The notes beneath the pieces were generated by a model that had not been told where the DNA came from, searched no databases, and was given only the letters and a program-made list of their open reading frames with translations. From Hyposmocoma kahamanoa (taxonomy: Eukaryota; Arthropoda; Insecta; Lepidoptera; Cosmopterigidae), in assembly GCF_003589595.1 (NCBI RefSeq), contig NW_020654810.1, positions 24,575,257-24,639,256 on the forward strand: a stretch of 64,000 nt of DNA, in the 5' to 3' direction. Position 1 is the stretch's first letter. Every line of letters starts with the position of its first letter. The position numbers and the translations under genes are program-made. Of this stretch, positions 11,636-23,404 are shown one piece after another.

Positions 11636-12013
11636 TAAAAAAAAGGGGCAATGTATACGCTTCTATAACAAGATTCCGGTTGATATACAAAATTTGCCTT
11701 TCACGAGGTTTAAAACTATAGTGAAACAAAAACTTTATACTAACGGTTATTATACAACTTCTGCGTACTTGGGTGACAAAAATCCGTGGTAGTAACCCAT
11801 TTAGCTCATGGAGGTAGTCTCAATCTCTGATGTTTCAAATAAAAAAATATTGTAAATGTTATTTACAAAGAGCAACCCCTAGAGTTTCTTGCTCATTCTT
11901 CTCAGGGGAATCTGCCTTACGAATGAGCGGTAGAGTTTAACCATTGTGACGATTTCAAGTGTAATAATGCTTACCTATGAAATAAAGATTATTTTGAATT
12001 TGAATTTGAATTG
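11636..12013 (+). pseudogene. 5'-truncated LINE: RT C-terminus and 3' UTR
   Basis: It encodes the last roughly 48 residues of a CR1/L2-like reverse transcriptase, from GQCIRFYNKIPVDIQNLPF to YLGDKNPW-stop near 11790. A 3' UTR follows (GAGCAACCCCTAGAGTTTCT, CCTTACGAATGAGCGG, ACCTATGAAATAAAGATTAT), then a GAATTTGAATTTGAA tail. It is nearly the same as 52078-52467 over its whole length, so the two derive from one recent source. The abrupt 5' edge fits incomplete reverse transcription. Confidence 0.8.
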
Positions 12014-13456
12014 CCTCGCGCAAAAACACGAAAATCGTAGAAAATGCCTAATGTCGTTACTTTGCAAAAATTATAGTCGCACTTGTAATATTATCTATTG
12101 TGGTGTTTTGTATCACACTTAAGTTTTATTTTATTTCATTTGAATAAATTTTCTGTTTACGTTAATATTTTACAAGAAACATAAATAAACCTTATGCAAC
12201 ATGATCGCTTCTTTTTTGGAGAACTACACAAACATCTCGAATTCGTCGTCGTTCAGCTATTAACTGCTAGATGGCAGCACATTGATTGAAAGTGCAATAT
12301 AAAATCGAAAGGTCGTAACTTGCATTAATAGGTATTGATGGTATTGAATTTTCAACGCTATGCCAACAGGGTACAGTTAAATTATAACAACAGTTCAGAA
12401 TTTATTTCTTTTTAAATTTGAAACTACGTCCATTAATTATCAAGATATTCAAATTATGAATATGTGAATTTTGGCGACAGCGATTCTGATAGTAATCGAG
12501 GCTTAAAGCACTTCCATTATTATTTTTTTCTACACTGATTTTAACCGAATTTTGTCCATGTGTGAGAAATATCGGTACTGTCGATATGTATTAATTTGAG
12601 AAGTGGAGTCCCTGTGGGAACGACTGCTTGGATAGGTCCGATAGGTCTGATAGTTACGTAGTACCGCCAGTTACAGTTAACCTGCACTTTATACACCCTT
12701 GGAAATAAAACTTGAAGCCCCGAATCTGGAAGTTTTTACTCTTTTTGACGACGTCATCAATACGACAAAGAACCCCGTCTACAGTATTTTGATATATTTT
12801 TGTTTTACATAATACACGCCGCCATTTTTATTTTTACATAATTTGTAATTCTACCTCAAGTTGTTCAGTATAATGAATGCTTTAGCATCCTAAAGTGTTT
12901 ATACACCCGTTTGTACCACAGTATAACTTCAGCAAAATAAAGAAGTTTCTAAAAACAAACCCACTTCACCTACCACGCGAATAATGTATGGATTTAAAAA
13001 AAACAACAGCTCTAACGTATAACCTAAAGTGTTTCGCGCTATTAACAATAACATTGAGTTTCGGTCTCCTAATTCCTGTCTCCTGATTAACAATATTGTA
13101 ACTAGGCTTGGAGATTTTTGAGTGCAGTGCATTGTCCGTTTAGACCCGTCCATGCCCTAAGATATCTGACCTAGGGGCCGGTTAGGACCGGCCAATGGTT
13201 CTGAGTAGATAAATGTGAAGAAAGGTGTCATATTCAACGTCCTTATTGCATCATTAGTGAATGACGTTTTGTGAAACTTTCTATAGTCTGTCTTGTTTGA
13301 AGACGGAGTAAAATGACATTTTCCCGTTTTCATAAAATTTTCAATAGTCATGTAGTTGTTGTCGACAGTTTTGTCGATAGATTGTGATAGAAGGTAAAAT
13401 ATTGCCTGTAGTGGTGCTATGCATATTCTACTAAGAATAAACCCTCTAATACTTAC
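12014..13456. other. unassigned DNA
   Basis: No gene recognised. A GGCCGGTTAGGACCGGCC hairpin lies at about 13178-13195. The rest is AT-rich without family matches. Confidence 0.4.
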
Positions 13457-13797
13457 TTACTCCGATACCTGGGATGACCAACCGATCTTCGTCCAGTAGG
13501 TCGACCCAGATAGGCTCTCTTCACGATCATCTCCCATCCTTTCTTATTATATTGCCGAGCCAGCGACGTCTGTGCGCTTTGGTTCCGCAGATGATGTTTG
13601 GCTGCGACGAGTTATTCTATTTGAGCGTTAGTGCGGACCCTCCAGCTACCGTTCTCCCGTTGGACTGGCCCTAATATTTTCTTGAGAACCTTTCTCTCAG
13701 CCACCACGAGTTTGTTCTCTTCTTTAAGTGTGAGAGTCCAAGCCTCACAACCGTACGTCAGAATGGGCCATATGATGGTCTTATAAATCCTCTAATA
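13457..13797 (-). pseudogene. non-LTR reverse transcriptase C-terminal fragment
   Basis: The minus strand reads KTIIWPILTYGCEAWTLTLK, EENKLVVAERKVLRKILGP, WRVRTN, then AKHHLRNQSAQTSLARQYNK and VKRAYLGRPTGRRSVGHPRY. The YGCEAWTL motif and the GRRxxGxPRxR end are typical of the thumb and C-terminal region of RTE/Jockey-like LINEs. The 3' end on this strand is an AGTAAGTAAGTATT repeat (plus 13448-13462), which serves as its tail. Stops and lost residues show it is inactive. Confidence 0.7.
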
Positions 13798-14079
13798 AGT
13801 GAAAAACGAAAAAAATAATAAATAATTACTAATTGCGTTATTGTCTTCTTCATTCTTATTTTGACTGTTAGCCCATTAGCATCGGAATCAATTTTAATTC
13901 ATGACATTTTTAATACGAACACGTGGATTTAGCTATCTACATTGAATTAAAGTGAAAAACGTTGAAATATGTTTCCTCTTTGTTTTTTAATAAAATTAGT
14001 TCTAAATGCAGTATGTAACTTATAAAAATTACCAATTGTAACAATTCTATTAGACCCGTGCTCAGCAGTTGAACGAATA

Positions 14080-15345
14080 ATGGGCTTATGATGGTTGAAT
14101 TTAAACAAGTTGGGCTATTTATTGCATAAACATGACCAACTGCTGTTTCTGTTATATGTTAATGACCTCCCTGAAGTGACACAATACCCATGCACTGTTT
14201 TTGCAGATGACATAAAAATAATTATTAATAAGAATTTTGTCATGGACTATGAAAAAGATATAAATGACATTATATGTAATATTATTGACTGGCTTGAGCG
14301 AAATAACCTGAAAGTTAATGTTGCAAAAACAAAAATAATACAATTTTGTAATTATAATGGAAAGCCCCAGAAACTCTCTGTAAGCTATCATGGACACGAT
14401 GTTGAAGAATGCTCGTCCAGCAATTTTCTCGGCATAGTCTTAGGCTCTCAACTAACATGGAAACCGCAGGTTGATTTAGTATGTGCAAAGGTTAATCGAT
14501 TTGTGTTTGCTTTATACTGTCTAACGCACATATGTGATCAGAGGAGTGCCTTAATGGCCTACCATGCATTCGTTTGCTCAAGCTTGCGGTATGGCCTCAT
14601 CATCTGGGGAAACTGCGTATAGCTAAATCGTGTATTTCTTATCCAGAAAAAGTGTGTCAGAGCTATATGTGAGTAGGCCGGCTTGAATCTTGTAGACCGC
14701 TTTTTAATAAGCTAAGAATTCTAACGCTTCCCACTATATACGTATATGAAGTATGCGTTTGTTAAAAAAAATTTGGTTCTATTTACTACGAAACTCGACA
14801 TATTAACCGCTTGGCTGCCCCTCTCATAAACACTACTTGCTTTTCTAGGAATTACTATAATATGTCCATAAAGATATATAATGCTTTGCGTGCAGCTATC
14901 GCAGACTTACCCTTAAACATATTTAAAAAGAAATTATTTGATTTGATATGTGATCTGTGTATATATGATATCAAAGATTATTCAAAATGAAAAGAAATTG
15001 ACACAATCTCGTTTATAAGAATAACTGCTTCAATTATATTTATAAGAATTTTTTAATAATTTATCAAATGTAATTAAATCCTACAGGGACTTACTTCTAA
15101 ATCGCAATTGACAAAATGGCGTTTGAAACATTGCTTTTAAAGTAATAAAAGAATATTTAGGAGTTACAAATACCAATTGATATCAATTCGAAATGCAAAT
15201 TGATTTATAATTGTAGAGACAAATGTGAAATAACATCAATATTTGCCCACTTGCGTGCAGGTTGAACACAATGTACCCAATTTTACTCAAGATCTGTATA
15301 AATATTGTATTCTGGCAAATAAACGTATTCTATTCTATTCTATTC
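14080..15345 (+). pseudogene. CR1-like LINE remnant with (TTCTA)n tail
   Basis: One frame (14095-14622) keeps the second half of a reverse transcriptase: LLYVNDLPEV, the catalytic FADD (about 14198-14209), DWLERNNLKVNVAKTKI, SSNFLGIVLGSQLTWKPQVD and LRYGLIIWG. After a TAG the frame goes on with NRVFLIQKKCVRAIC, more stops, then NTTCFSRNYYNMSIKIYNAL and IFKKKLFDLICD near 14830-14960. The 3' UTR ends at 15305-15345 in GGCAAATAAACG followed by TATTCTATTCTATTCTA. Endonuclease and ORF1 are missing. The order FADD, KTK, LG and W, with a pentanucleotide tail, suits the CR1/L2 group. Confidence 0.8.
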
Positions 15346-15624
15346 TAACATGCAGTCGATAGTCGATAGAATGTTTATCTACTGCAATCACTAGTTGCTT
15401 TCAAAGCGGGCAACACTTTTGAGCAATGACATCATCATTTTACTCCATCTTCAAAAAAGACAGATTATAAGTCAATTTATTATTTTGATTTTTAATTACA
15501 TTACGTAATTACAAATTTCAACAATAAACGTGGAATACATTAACACTGTTATGTTGAACGCGTAAGAAGGCTCTCAGAACCAAGATCGGCAAGAGTATCA
15601 GGTATCTTCCGCATTGATTGTACT

Positions 15625-15825
15625 TTTCTTTGTGCCTGATAGTAAACGACACGGTTATCCATAACAGTTGCAGTGCTGTTCAGAGCATTCAATCGCAAAT
15701 ATCTGAAGGGTACCACTACGTCTGTCACCCAAAGAAATAACGTGTCTGTGATTTCACCAGCACTCTTCAAAACCGGAACTTAGTTACTTCCGTGGACGAA
15801 CTCATTCACAAGGAACTCTGCTGCA
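15625..15825 (+). repeat. family A dispersed repeat
   Basis: GATAGTAAACGACACGG, CATAACAGTTGCAGTGC, CAAAACCGGAAC and a TCACAAGGAACTCTGCTGC end are visible. An internal deletion removes the TTACTGCTTGGCGG block. Confidence 0.65.
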
Positions 15826-16384
15826 AAATGATGATAATACAAAGTTATAGCGTGTCAACCCCATCTAGTGCGCCCGATGCGTACTCACAAGCGTCCTACT
15901 CGATATCGCGACGACCACCCATGCTCGAGGAACTAGATTAGTTTTTGCGAATGTGGATGGGGCCTCTCGCCTCTCGCCTTCATACTTATAACAGGAACTA
16001 ATACAAAATTACAGCAGAAAAGACGAACGCATCTACATACTGCTACATCCTCGTTCAAACCACATTTATCTTATCTTACAATACTTTATAGATTTGTCAT
16101 AGCGGCCGATATTTATCTATTGAATGCCTATTCACTGTAGCCTCCAGTGTCACATTCAGCAAGGCCCTCAAATAAATATAAATATCACAGTTGTACGCCG
16201 ATAGAGTGTCATTGAATGGATTTTGCAATTTTGGTGTTCTGTTAAAAGTTAAAAGTAAAGGGGTTTGTCATAGGCTAGGCATAGAGCTACTATTCAACTG
16301 ACATTGACATTGCATTTTTTAAATTCTGCTTTTGCAAAAATACTTAATTTGAAGCCTAAATTGCTTTATTAATAATTCATCCCC

Positions 16385-16730
16385 TATCCCCTAGTTTGCC
16401 ACACTTAGAAGTGGAATATTTCCGTCAAATTTAAATGAGACCAATACTGAGGTATCCCCTTTCCAACAAAAAAAAGAATCTCTGCCTCCGTGGCCGAACG
16501 GTTACCAGACTCGACTGCCACGCAGTGGTCTCGGGTTCGATTCCCGAGCCGGGAGAAATATTTGTATGGCCTACATTTATTTCTCTCGTAAGTTTGGGTG
16601 TAATTTGTGGTTGTCTAATGTGTGTGTCCGTGGCACCACAAATACCGGAGTTATTGCGTAACATACTCACAAAAAAATGCAGTCAAATTGAGAATGTTGA
16701 CCTTTTTTAAAGTCGATGAAAAATTAAGAC
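16385..16730 (-). repeat. family D repeat split by a SINE
   Basis: The left part (16385-16481, TTTCCAACAAAAAAAAGAAT) and right part (16640-16730, CCGGAGTTATTGCGTAACAT to TTTTTTAAAGTCGATG) are two adjacent pieces of one minus-strand family D copy. The SINE at 16482-16639 interrupts them. Confidence 0.65.
16482..16639 (+). mobile_element. family B SINE inserted in family D
   Basis: CTGCCTCCGTGGCCGAACGG head with B box GGTTCGATTCC, body TTTGTATGGCCTACATTTAT, and an end at CCGTGGCACCACAAATAC. The 3' tail is lost or merged with the host repeat. The tRNA-like head is among the best preserved in the window. Confidence 0.85.
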
Positions 16731-16770
16731 ATGCATAGTAATTCCCAAGGTAGTATTAGTAAGGCTACGT

Positions 16771-17054
16771 TATTGACTTACAAATAAATGGACGACGGGT
16801 CTAATACAAAAACCACTAAAAAAATGTCCCAAGTCAACCTATTTAAGCGTAGTGACATGTAAAGGAATATGAAAAAGCTAAAACGTTGAATTTAAATTGT
16901 AATGTCATCGCAGTACTGTCTAATTTTGCTTGCTTCGCTGTCAGTCGAACAAACGAAGACCAAAGCGTGAATGACGCTTTGTATACGATTTTAACGCCCT
17001 ATAAGTTCGGACACTTTTTAACGCGGACCCGACGTCCATAACTGTAAGTCAATG
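16771..17054. mobile_element. hAT-like MITE, copy 1
   Basis: A 284 bp noncoding element with terminal inverted repeats CATTGACTTAC/GTAAGTCAATG (the first base here is T). It is flanked by a perfect 8-bp duplication GGCTACGT at 16763-16770 and 17055-17062. Eight-bp target duplications with CA-TG-like ends fit the hAT superfamily. It has no transposase and would depend on one supplied elsewhere. Two further copies in the window are nearly identical. Confidence 0.9.
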
Positions 17055-17062
17055 GGCTACGT

Positions 17063-18310
17063 CGATTGTTTGTGATTGAATTAATGAATGCCATCACAGT
17101 CATTGCACTGACACTCTATTGAGGTTCATCTGTCATTGCAACTGGATTTTAGCAGAATAACCAGATATTATCATAATTGCAATACAATAACCAATGGCTT
17201 TAAGAAAATGGTCCCTGGTCCAGCTGCAAACTTTCTCCGCAATGTACAAACGCAAATTTATTTCGAATGATTTCAATAGAGTGCCTTCTCTTCATTGGTG
17301 GAATTAATGACCCTCAACAAACCCTTAACAGTTTGTTTGCAGCTGTTTGCGAATACCAGTTCGTTGAAATTCTGCTCTTACGGACTTAAAACAATAATAC
17401 TTGTACAAGTTGGAGCATTTCGCTCGGCACTTGAACGAAACTTGGCTTTTCTTAATTTAAATAAAGGTCGCTTGGTAAAATGTTTGAAATTATATTACGC
17501 TTCAAGGTAAAGTGCGTAAGATGTCTTTATTTCTTCGCAGCTTTCTTAATAATGAGAGTTTGAATTGTGATGCCATATTTTCAAACATCATCATCAACTG
17601 TTGGGTCATGGTCACTTAAGGGACTTCACATGTAGCCTTCATGTTCACTTCATTTCTCCTTCTTTTAAAGCGCACAATTGTAATTTATTAAAAAGTTCAA
17701 TTGTAATTTTATTCTTGTTTGAGCTAGCCTTTTCCACTATCATTGTGTTTTTAGTTTTATTTGATTTTTTCTTTTGTTCTGTTGAATCAACATGTTACCT
17801 TAAACTCTCAGTTTAAAATATTATTGTGTTTTTAAACAGCCGAGTAAACATTTGTTTCTTTTTTACTTTCTTTCTTTCTACTTTTCTTTCTTTCTTCAAC
17901 GTGCAGATTTTATCACAATGATTTCTTTTACCGTTAGCGAAAGTAATTTTCTACTAAACGTTCAGTGAAACATTTTGCTTCAATATCACGTTCGTATTGA
18001 TATATGCCAATAGTACAATAAATTGAGTTTACCAAAAACACGCCATTATCTACCTAAACATCAGCAACATTGCAACATAGTCAGTGTATCAAATCCGTGC
18101 CAAGTGACGCTGTTCCGCTCAAAACACGTGAGGCAAAAAGTGATGTGACGTCACAGCTCAACCCTTGTCAATCTGTGCTTTCGTTACAGGCGACGGGCAG
18201 CAGAAAAGGTGTGTGGTTTATTTCACTTTTTATAGAAAGTATAAACAGGCCTATAAAGAACAGGTTTGCAGAAAATTTACCAGGCGTGTGAATAATGCAC
18301 GAAATTATAA
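17063..18310. other. unassigned AT-rich DNA with a pyrimidine-rich stretch
   Basis: No gene recognised. 17862-17900 is a CTTT/TTTC-rich low-complexity run. Confidence 0.4.
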
Positions 18311-18319
18311 TTACTTGAA

Positions 18320-18595
18320 AATATCATGTGACGGGACGAACAAATAGTGCGCCTGGTTGTAAAACACGCCTAACCATAATAGTTGCAGTGCCACTCAGAA
18401 CTTTAAATCTGGAGCACCGCCAGTGTGTCCTTCACCATGAAACATGAAGTTGACAAGTCCTAAGTGTCTTTAGCTTCACCAGCACTTGGCCTTCGAAAGC
18501 CTAATACAGTAATGCTAATATTACTGTTTAGCGGTAGAAATAGATAAAGTGGCAATACTTCCCAGGACAAATTCTAGTGCTACCAAAACATATTA
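18320..18595 (+). repeat. family A dispersed repeat
   Basis: CATGTGACGGGACGAACAAA, GTGCCACTCAGAACTTTAAA, CACCAGCACTTGGCCTTCG and the CTGTTTAGCGGTAGAAATAG block occur in order. Near full length, diverged. Confidence 0.75.
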
Positions 18596-18789
18596 CAATG
18601 GCATAGTTGTAAAAACCTTTGTGTAATTGGTTGGTGTCAATTAACTATGATGAAATGGAAAATATATTCCACCCTTAATGTATCCACATTATTATTATCT
18701 TGGGAACGCCCTGATGGGTGATGTTAGACGTAGCTTGCGCTGTTATGGTTATTATTATTATTACCTCACGAAAAACTATGTCACTCGAA

Positions 18790-18920
18790 CACACATTCTT
18801 CAATTTGTACACTATAACAAATAATTAAGGTTTATTTCTGATATGAAAGAATATTGGAAGAGCGAGCCTTCCTGATACCGGTAGATGATATCTAGAATAT
18901 TTAAGTTTTGACAAAAAGAA
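18790..18920 (+). repeat. dispersed repeat I, copy 1
   Basis: Shares ATTAAGGTTTATTTCTG, ATATTGGAAGAGCG, CCTTCCTGATAC and TAGATGATATCTA with 24222-24385. It stops exactly where the 3' tail of the neighbouring LINE begins, so the LINE probably inserted into it. Confidence 0.55.
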
Positions 18921-19268
18921 ATAGATTTAGATTTAGATTAATTTACTATCTTGTAAACTTTACATTATTATATACAATATATTGTAATACAAGAATCGTT
19001 ACAAATAGTAATAAATGTTACATTTCAAACAATTACAAATATCCAGTACAAGTTTTGTACTGCGTAATTTTAAGATAGTTAATGTACTTCTGTGAAATAA
19101 TGTACGGACATATTAAATAATATAATAATTATTATGTCAATATAATGATTGTATGCATTAAGTTTATGTAATTTATTCAGTTCTGTAAAATAATATTTAT
19201 AATAATCAATAAATTACAACATATATTACAAGGCCATGTCCCTATATTCTTCAGTGGAATAATACGCA

Positions 19269-21850
19269 TTATCCAACAAAGTCTTTCAGTCGACGATCAA
19301 ATGTTTCATCATTAGGTTCACTTTTTAAGTCAACGCGTAGGTGCTCATAATAAGTCGGGCCGATTACGCGCGGATTTTTTCAGTGAGTGCTAACCGTCGC
19401 GAGACGACCCTCAGTCTTCCTGTGGAGCGAGTGTTAGAACGGCTTTCATGTCTTTCAAAGTTGTGTAATTTTTTTTGTATGAATGTGATTATTCCTTAAA
19501 AATAAAACGAATACATGGTCATTATCCTATGTCTCGAAAATAAGTCCCTACAAGAGACTCTTCGTGTTACTCCGGCAAGTATCCTCATTGCTCGTTTTTG
19601 AATAATGAATACCCTGTCAGAGTCACCCCATAGAATGGTACCATACGACATTATGGAGTGGAAATATGCAAAATATGTTTGTTGTTTTCGCTGTCGTTGA
19701 CGCTTCCACGTAAAATTTTCATCCAGAATGAATCCTAAGAACTTACTGTGGTCAGTTATGGGCATTGGACTATCTAAACACGTTGGCCTCGGGATTGATC
19801 TACCAGAAAACAATATTAAACTAGATTTAGCAGCATTTAGTATGAGACCATTGGAAGTGAACCATTTCATCAGACTCATATAGACATTTCCTACTTTTAT
19901 ATTGAGTTCGTCGCGAGTTCGGGCGCATACAATTACAGTGGTATCATCAGCGAACAAAACCAATAAGCCATCAGTGATATGGGACGGTAAGTCATTAATA
20001 AATGTCAGGAAGAGGGTATTGCTCCCAATGAAGATCCTTGAGGAATTCCAAGGTTCACCGCCACTACTGCGTAGTGTTTTCCCACCTGATATTACTTCAA
20101 CTGTCTGAATTCTGCGTAATAAAAATGATTTCAGAAGATTTTATGTTTTGCTTCGCATACCATAGTGACATAGTTTCTCCAAGAGTAATTCGTGACTGAT
20201 TACATCAAACGCTTTTGACAGGTCACACATCATTCCTGCTACTTTACCCTTACCATCCAACCCTGTAATTATTGAGTCCACCACCCTCTGTGCAGCCGCT
20301 GTGGTGGACCGGTACTAACGATAGGCATATTGGTTGTTTGCCACAAGATCATTGTATTCTAAATGTGACATTAGGTGAGAGGAAATAATCGACTCAAATA
20401 TCTTTGAAATATTTGGTACAATAGTTATAGGTCTATAATTATCAACTCTGCTCATCTCACCTTTGCCCTTGTACACAGGATATACACGCGTGCTCTTTAG
20501 CACGTTAGGATACACTCCCGTGGAGAACATCTCATTGACGAGTTGTACCAGTAGAGTTGCTATGACTAGCCAGACAATTATAAGTACATTTACTGTCAGG
20601 TCATATATGTCATGTGTAGCGGGAGCCTTATTCACTAGGTGTTTCAAACATTTGTTAAGTGTGTCTTTTGTAACAGTAGGCAGTGTGCACGTTGGCGGCT
20701 GTTTGCTGTTCATGTGGGTTAATAAATATTCAATTGCCTTGTTTTGGTCACTTAAAAAGTGTTCATTGAAATAGTTTGGTATGTTAGCAATAGGTACATC
20801 ATACTCATTTTTATCTTTCAAACATACATTTTGTATTTTTCTAGCGGTGGATATCCAATGGTCGATTTTATCAATCCCGCGTAATGTTTAACACACTAAT
20901 GTAACATTTTATCATTAGGATATTGACGACGCATTTCATTGCAATTATAAAATTTTTATATATGTTCATACAATTCACTGCTCATCCACGGAGTGGCGTT
21001 ATTCTTTTCTAAAAATATATTTTTTACAGGAAAATGAACAGTTAAATAATAAGTCTAAATACTAAATTTTTCATTAATGTCCAATGTAATGTCAAATATA
21101 AAATTCCAATAATAATTTTCAATGTCAATATAAAACGAATAATTTGAATCTGAACGAAATATTCTACGTTCAATATTCACGTTGTGCGGAATATTCTCTT
21201 TAGGACCTGTCTTCCTGAGCGCTGTGATCACTAATCGCGGTGTCAATTGGTGATGCGATTGCACTGTCGTCGTTACAGGCCACTACACCGCAGTCAATGG
21301 AAGTTGAACAGGTGTCGCACACTCGCGTTGCGAAGCTTACTATATTTTTTGAGCCATAACTATCTAATAAGTCATCTAGTCTAGTTCTCAAAGGATTTGT
21401 AGTCAAATAATCCACATTTAGATCGCCGACCAGAATAAGCCTTTTGTTTTCGTCAATTAGCTTATTAAACAATAATTCCATTGTGAATAAAAATGTTGTG
21501 AAATCAATTTCTCCAGTTTGACATGCGGCTATGATTATAAGTTTTATTTGCAAAATTTCTATAACAGTGAATTCACATTGATACTCAACAGCAAGGCTTT
21601 GTAGGTCGTTTCTCTGTTTATATAGTAAGCTATCGCGTACATACAATGCAACACCACCGTGTTAAATGGTTTCACGACAGAAGTTGTTTGCAAGGGTGTA
21701 CCCACAAAGCCCTACATGTTTTATTTCATTGTACCTACACCATGTCACGGAGCAAGCTAATACATCGGGCTCGTGTTCGCTTGTCAGTAGGTTTAGCAAA
21801 CCAGTTTTACCTATGATAGACGCACATTTCGATGTATTATTGTAAACTCA
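19269..21850 (-). pseudogene. LINE ORF2: endonuclease and reverse transcriptase
   Basis: The order on the minus strand starts with an ORF2 beginning like FTIIHRNVR near 21850. The AP-endonuclease follows with EPDVLACSVTW, LCGYTLANNFCRE, HGGVALYVRD, ILVGDLNVDY and TAISDHSAQ (SDH-type end near 21210). The linker has NATPWMSSELYEH. The RT starts near 20820 with PNYFNEHF, KAPATHDIYDL, YPVYKGKGE, DNYRPITIVPNISKIFE and NQYAYR. Then come CDLSKAFDVISHELL, FINDLPSH, the catalytic FADDTT (19950 region), NGLILNAAKS, KFLGFILDENFTW and, near 19300, a TYYEHLRVDLKSEP block. It would act in the nucleus on nicked target DNA. At least three frameshifts plus stops (for example before HGGVALYV) show it is dead. 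Confidence 0.85.
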
Positions 21851-21859
21851 GCTAGTTTA

Positions 21860-22882
21860 TTAGTTGAAACACGACTTGAAACGGGCATGGTGTCGGTGTT
21901 CATTATTAGTTTTTTGAACTGGAATTTTGATTTTTGTGAATAGTGTTGTATTTACGAATAGAGGTACCTCAGGCCATAGATTTTTGTCGCGAATTAATTT
22001 CACCTTATTATTTGGAACGTCAAGTTTGAAAGATGAGTATTCCCTCGTGACGGCAGTTGCTCACATTTTAGAGATGTGATTCAAGGTGGCTTAAGATGTC
22101 ATCTGGCTGTGTATCCTCGTTGAAGTTGAATAGATGAAAACTCGCGATACGAGGTAATGCAGCCTTTAATACACTTTGGACTAACTGGGAGGTGGCCTGC
22201 AACTCAGTTGAATGCTGAACATTTTGTCCAGGAGTTGGATTTGGAGTCAACGTAAGGGACAAAGGGGAGGCTGCCTTACCTCCTGCCGCTGTAGCATAAC
22301 TTGATAGCCGCACATCCTTCTGGCTTATCTTCGAGGAGGGAATCTGTGACTGGCTAACCATTTCATTGACCCCTCGGCCCTCGGAGTTGAGCTTAGCACC
22401 TTTGTTGTGTCGAAACTGACCACGACGATGGCTGTTGTCTCGACTCATCTTTTCAGTAACTGATTTTGGCACCATTTCTTCGGTTTTTGGAACAGTTGAC
22501 CTAGTATCTTTGTATATACTGTATATACTGGTGAAATATAGATCCTAGTGTCTTTGTGTACTGGTGAAATATAGATACCTTGGTTATCCTCAGCCGTTAT
22601 TGTAATGCCTTGTGGTCCTGAGTTATTAAGTGACATAGTGCAATTGCTGAGATATTCAGAAACATGTTGGCCTTTCAGTTTTCTCAAGTAAGTGGTTCAT
22701 TTAGTACGCTTGTGTTTTTTTAAATTTTCTATTCTTGTCATATAATACAAGTTTGTTGTTGTAATATAACATCATGACATGTAATCAGTTCTTTAGCCCA
22801 TGTCTGTAATTTTCTTTTCTACATGAGAAAGGACTTCCACTAACCTTTCAATTTCTGCAGTATATCTCGTCGTAGGTGCCAT
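21860..22882 (-). pseudogene. LINE ORF1 (gag-like), decayed
   Basis: A possible ATG at 22882 opens MAPTTRYTAEIERLVEVL, quickly stopped. The best-preserved stretch (22475-22068) is polar and basic (NSHRRGQFRHNKGAKLN, then SYATAAGGKAASPLSLTL). It leads to DDILSHLESHL and, after a short gap, to TREYSSFKLDVPNNK and LWPEVPLFVNTTLF, ending at a TAA near 21860. The SFK..VP...LWP pattern is what insect LINE ORF1 proteins show just before their stop, and ORF2 starts within about 15 bases. ORF1 proteins bind the element RNA. A local duplication at about 22505-22575 (ACTGGTGAAATATAGAT twice) shifts the frame. Confidence 0.65.
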
Positions 22883-23094
22883 TATTATCACTCGATATTT
22901 TCATATGAATCACCTTATACAATCACAATAGATGTGGAGCGTTGTCACACATCAAAATTTAGAAGAACTGAACACTCGTAAAATAATTAATTGTTTAATC
23001 TTAAGTGTTTTTATAATTAAAATCAGCGGAGCGTTTAAATTTGGCAGTCAACCGCACCAACGCCACCTAGCGGTAATAAACCATGTGAAAGAGT

Positions 23095-23205
23095 TAGGCT
23101 AGGGAAGTACTTACCTATTTCTGCCGCCAAGCAGTAATATCAGCATTACTGTGTTTCGGTTTTGAAAGATAAAGGTGCTGATGAAATTACAGGCACATCA
23201 TCATG
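23095..23205 (-). repeat. family A 3' half
   Basis: Minus-strand GGCGGCAGAAATAGG, TTACTGC and CAGCACCTTT-like blocks. The 5' half is missing. Confidence 0.6.
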
Positions 23206-23404
23206 ATGAAGCCTGCATATAGAAGAAAGTTTACATACTACACACTTGGAAAACGTGTGATGTCCCCAACACACACTGGATCAGTGGTGTGTGTACTGGA
23301 TATTAAGGACAGCGAACTATGGCCTTAAACCTTCTCCAGGAAACCCATAATAAGCTGTGTGACATATAACGGATTGATGATCATAATGGACAAAAACGTC
23401 TAGC

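Larger units (their letters stand above)
18921..22950 (-). mobile_element. nearly full-length LINE (CR1/L2-like), decayed
   Basis: About 4 kb on the minus strand with the full order ORF1, AP endonuclease, reverse transcriptase, 3' UTR and a TAATCTAAATCTAAATCTAT tail (plus 18921-18940). It is the most complete autonomous element in the window. Several frameshifts and stops have inactivated it. The 5' limit is uncertain and is placed just upstream of the ORF1 ATG at 22882. The 3' UTR (18941-19268) is AT-rich. Such elements insert by target-primed reverse transcription using their own endonuclease. The FADD motif, the endonuclease upstream of RT and the short-repeat tail fit CR1/L2/Jockey-like clades; I cannot separate these without a tree. 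Confidence 0.85.

Noticed and set aside
22500..22580. Independent gene on the minus strand at 22445-22687
   Set aside because: It is the same LINE ORF1 region shifted by a local duplication.
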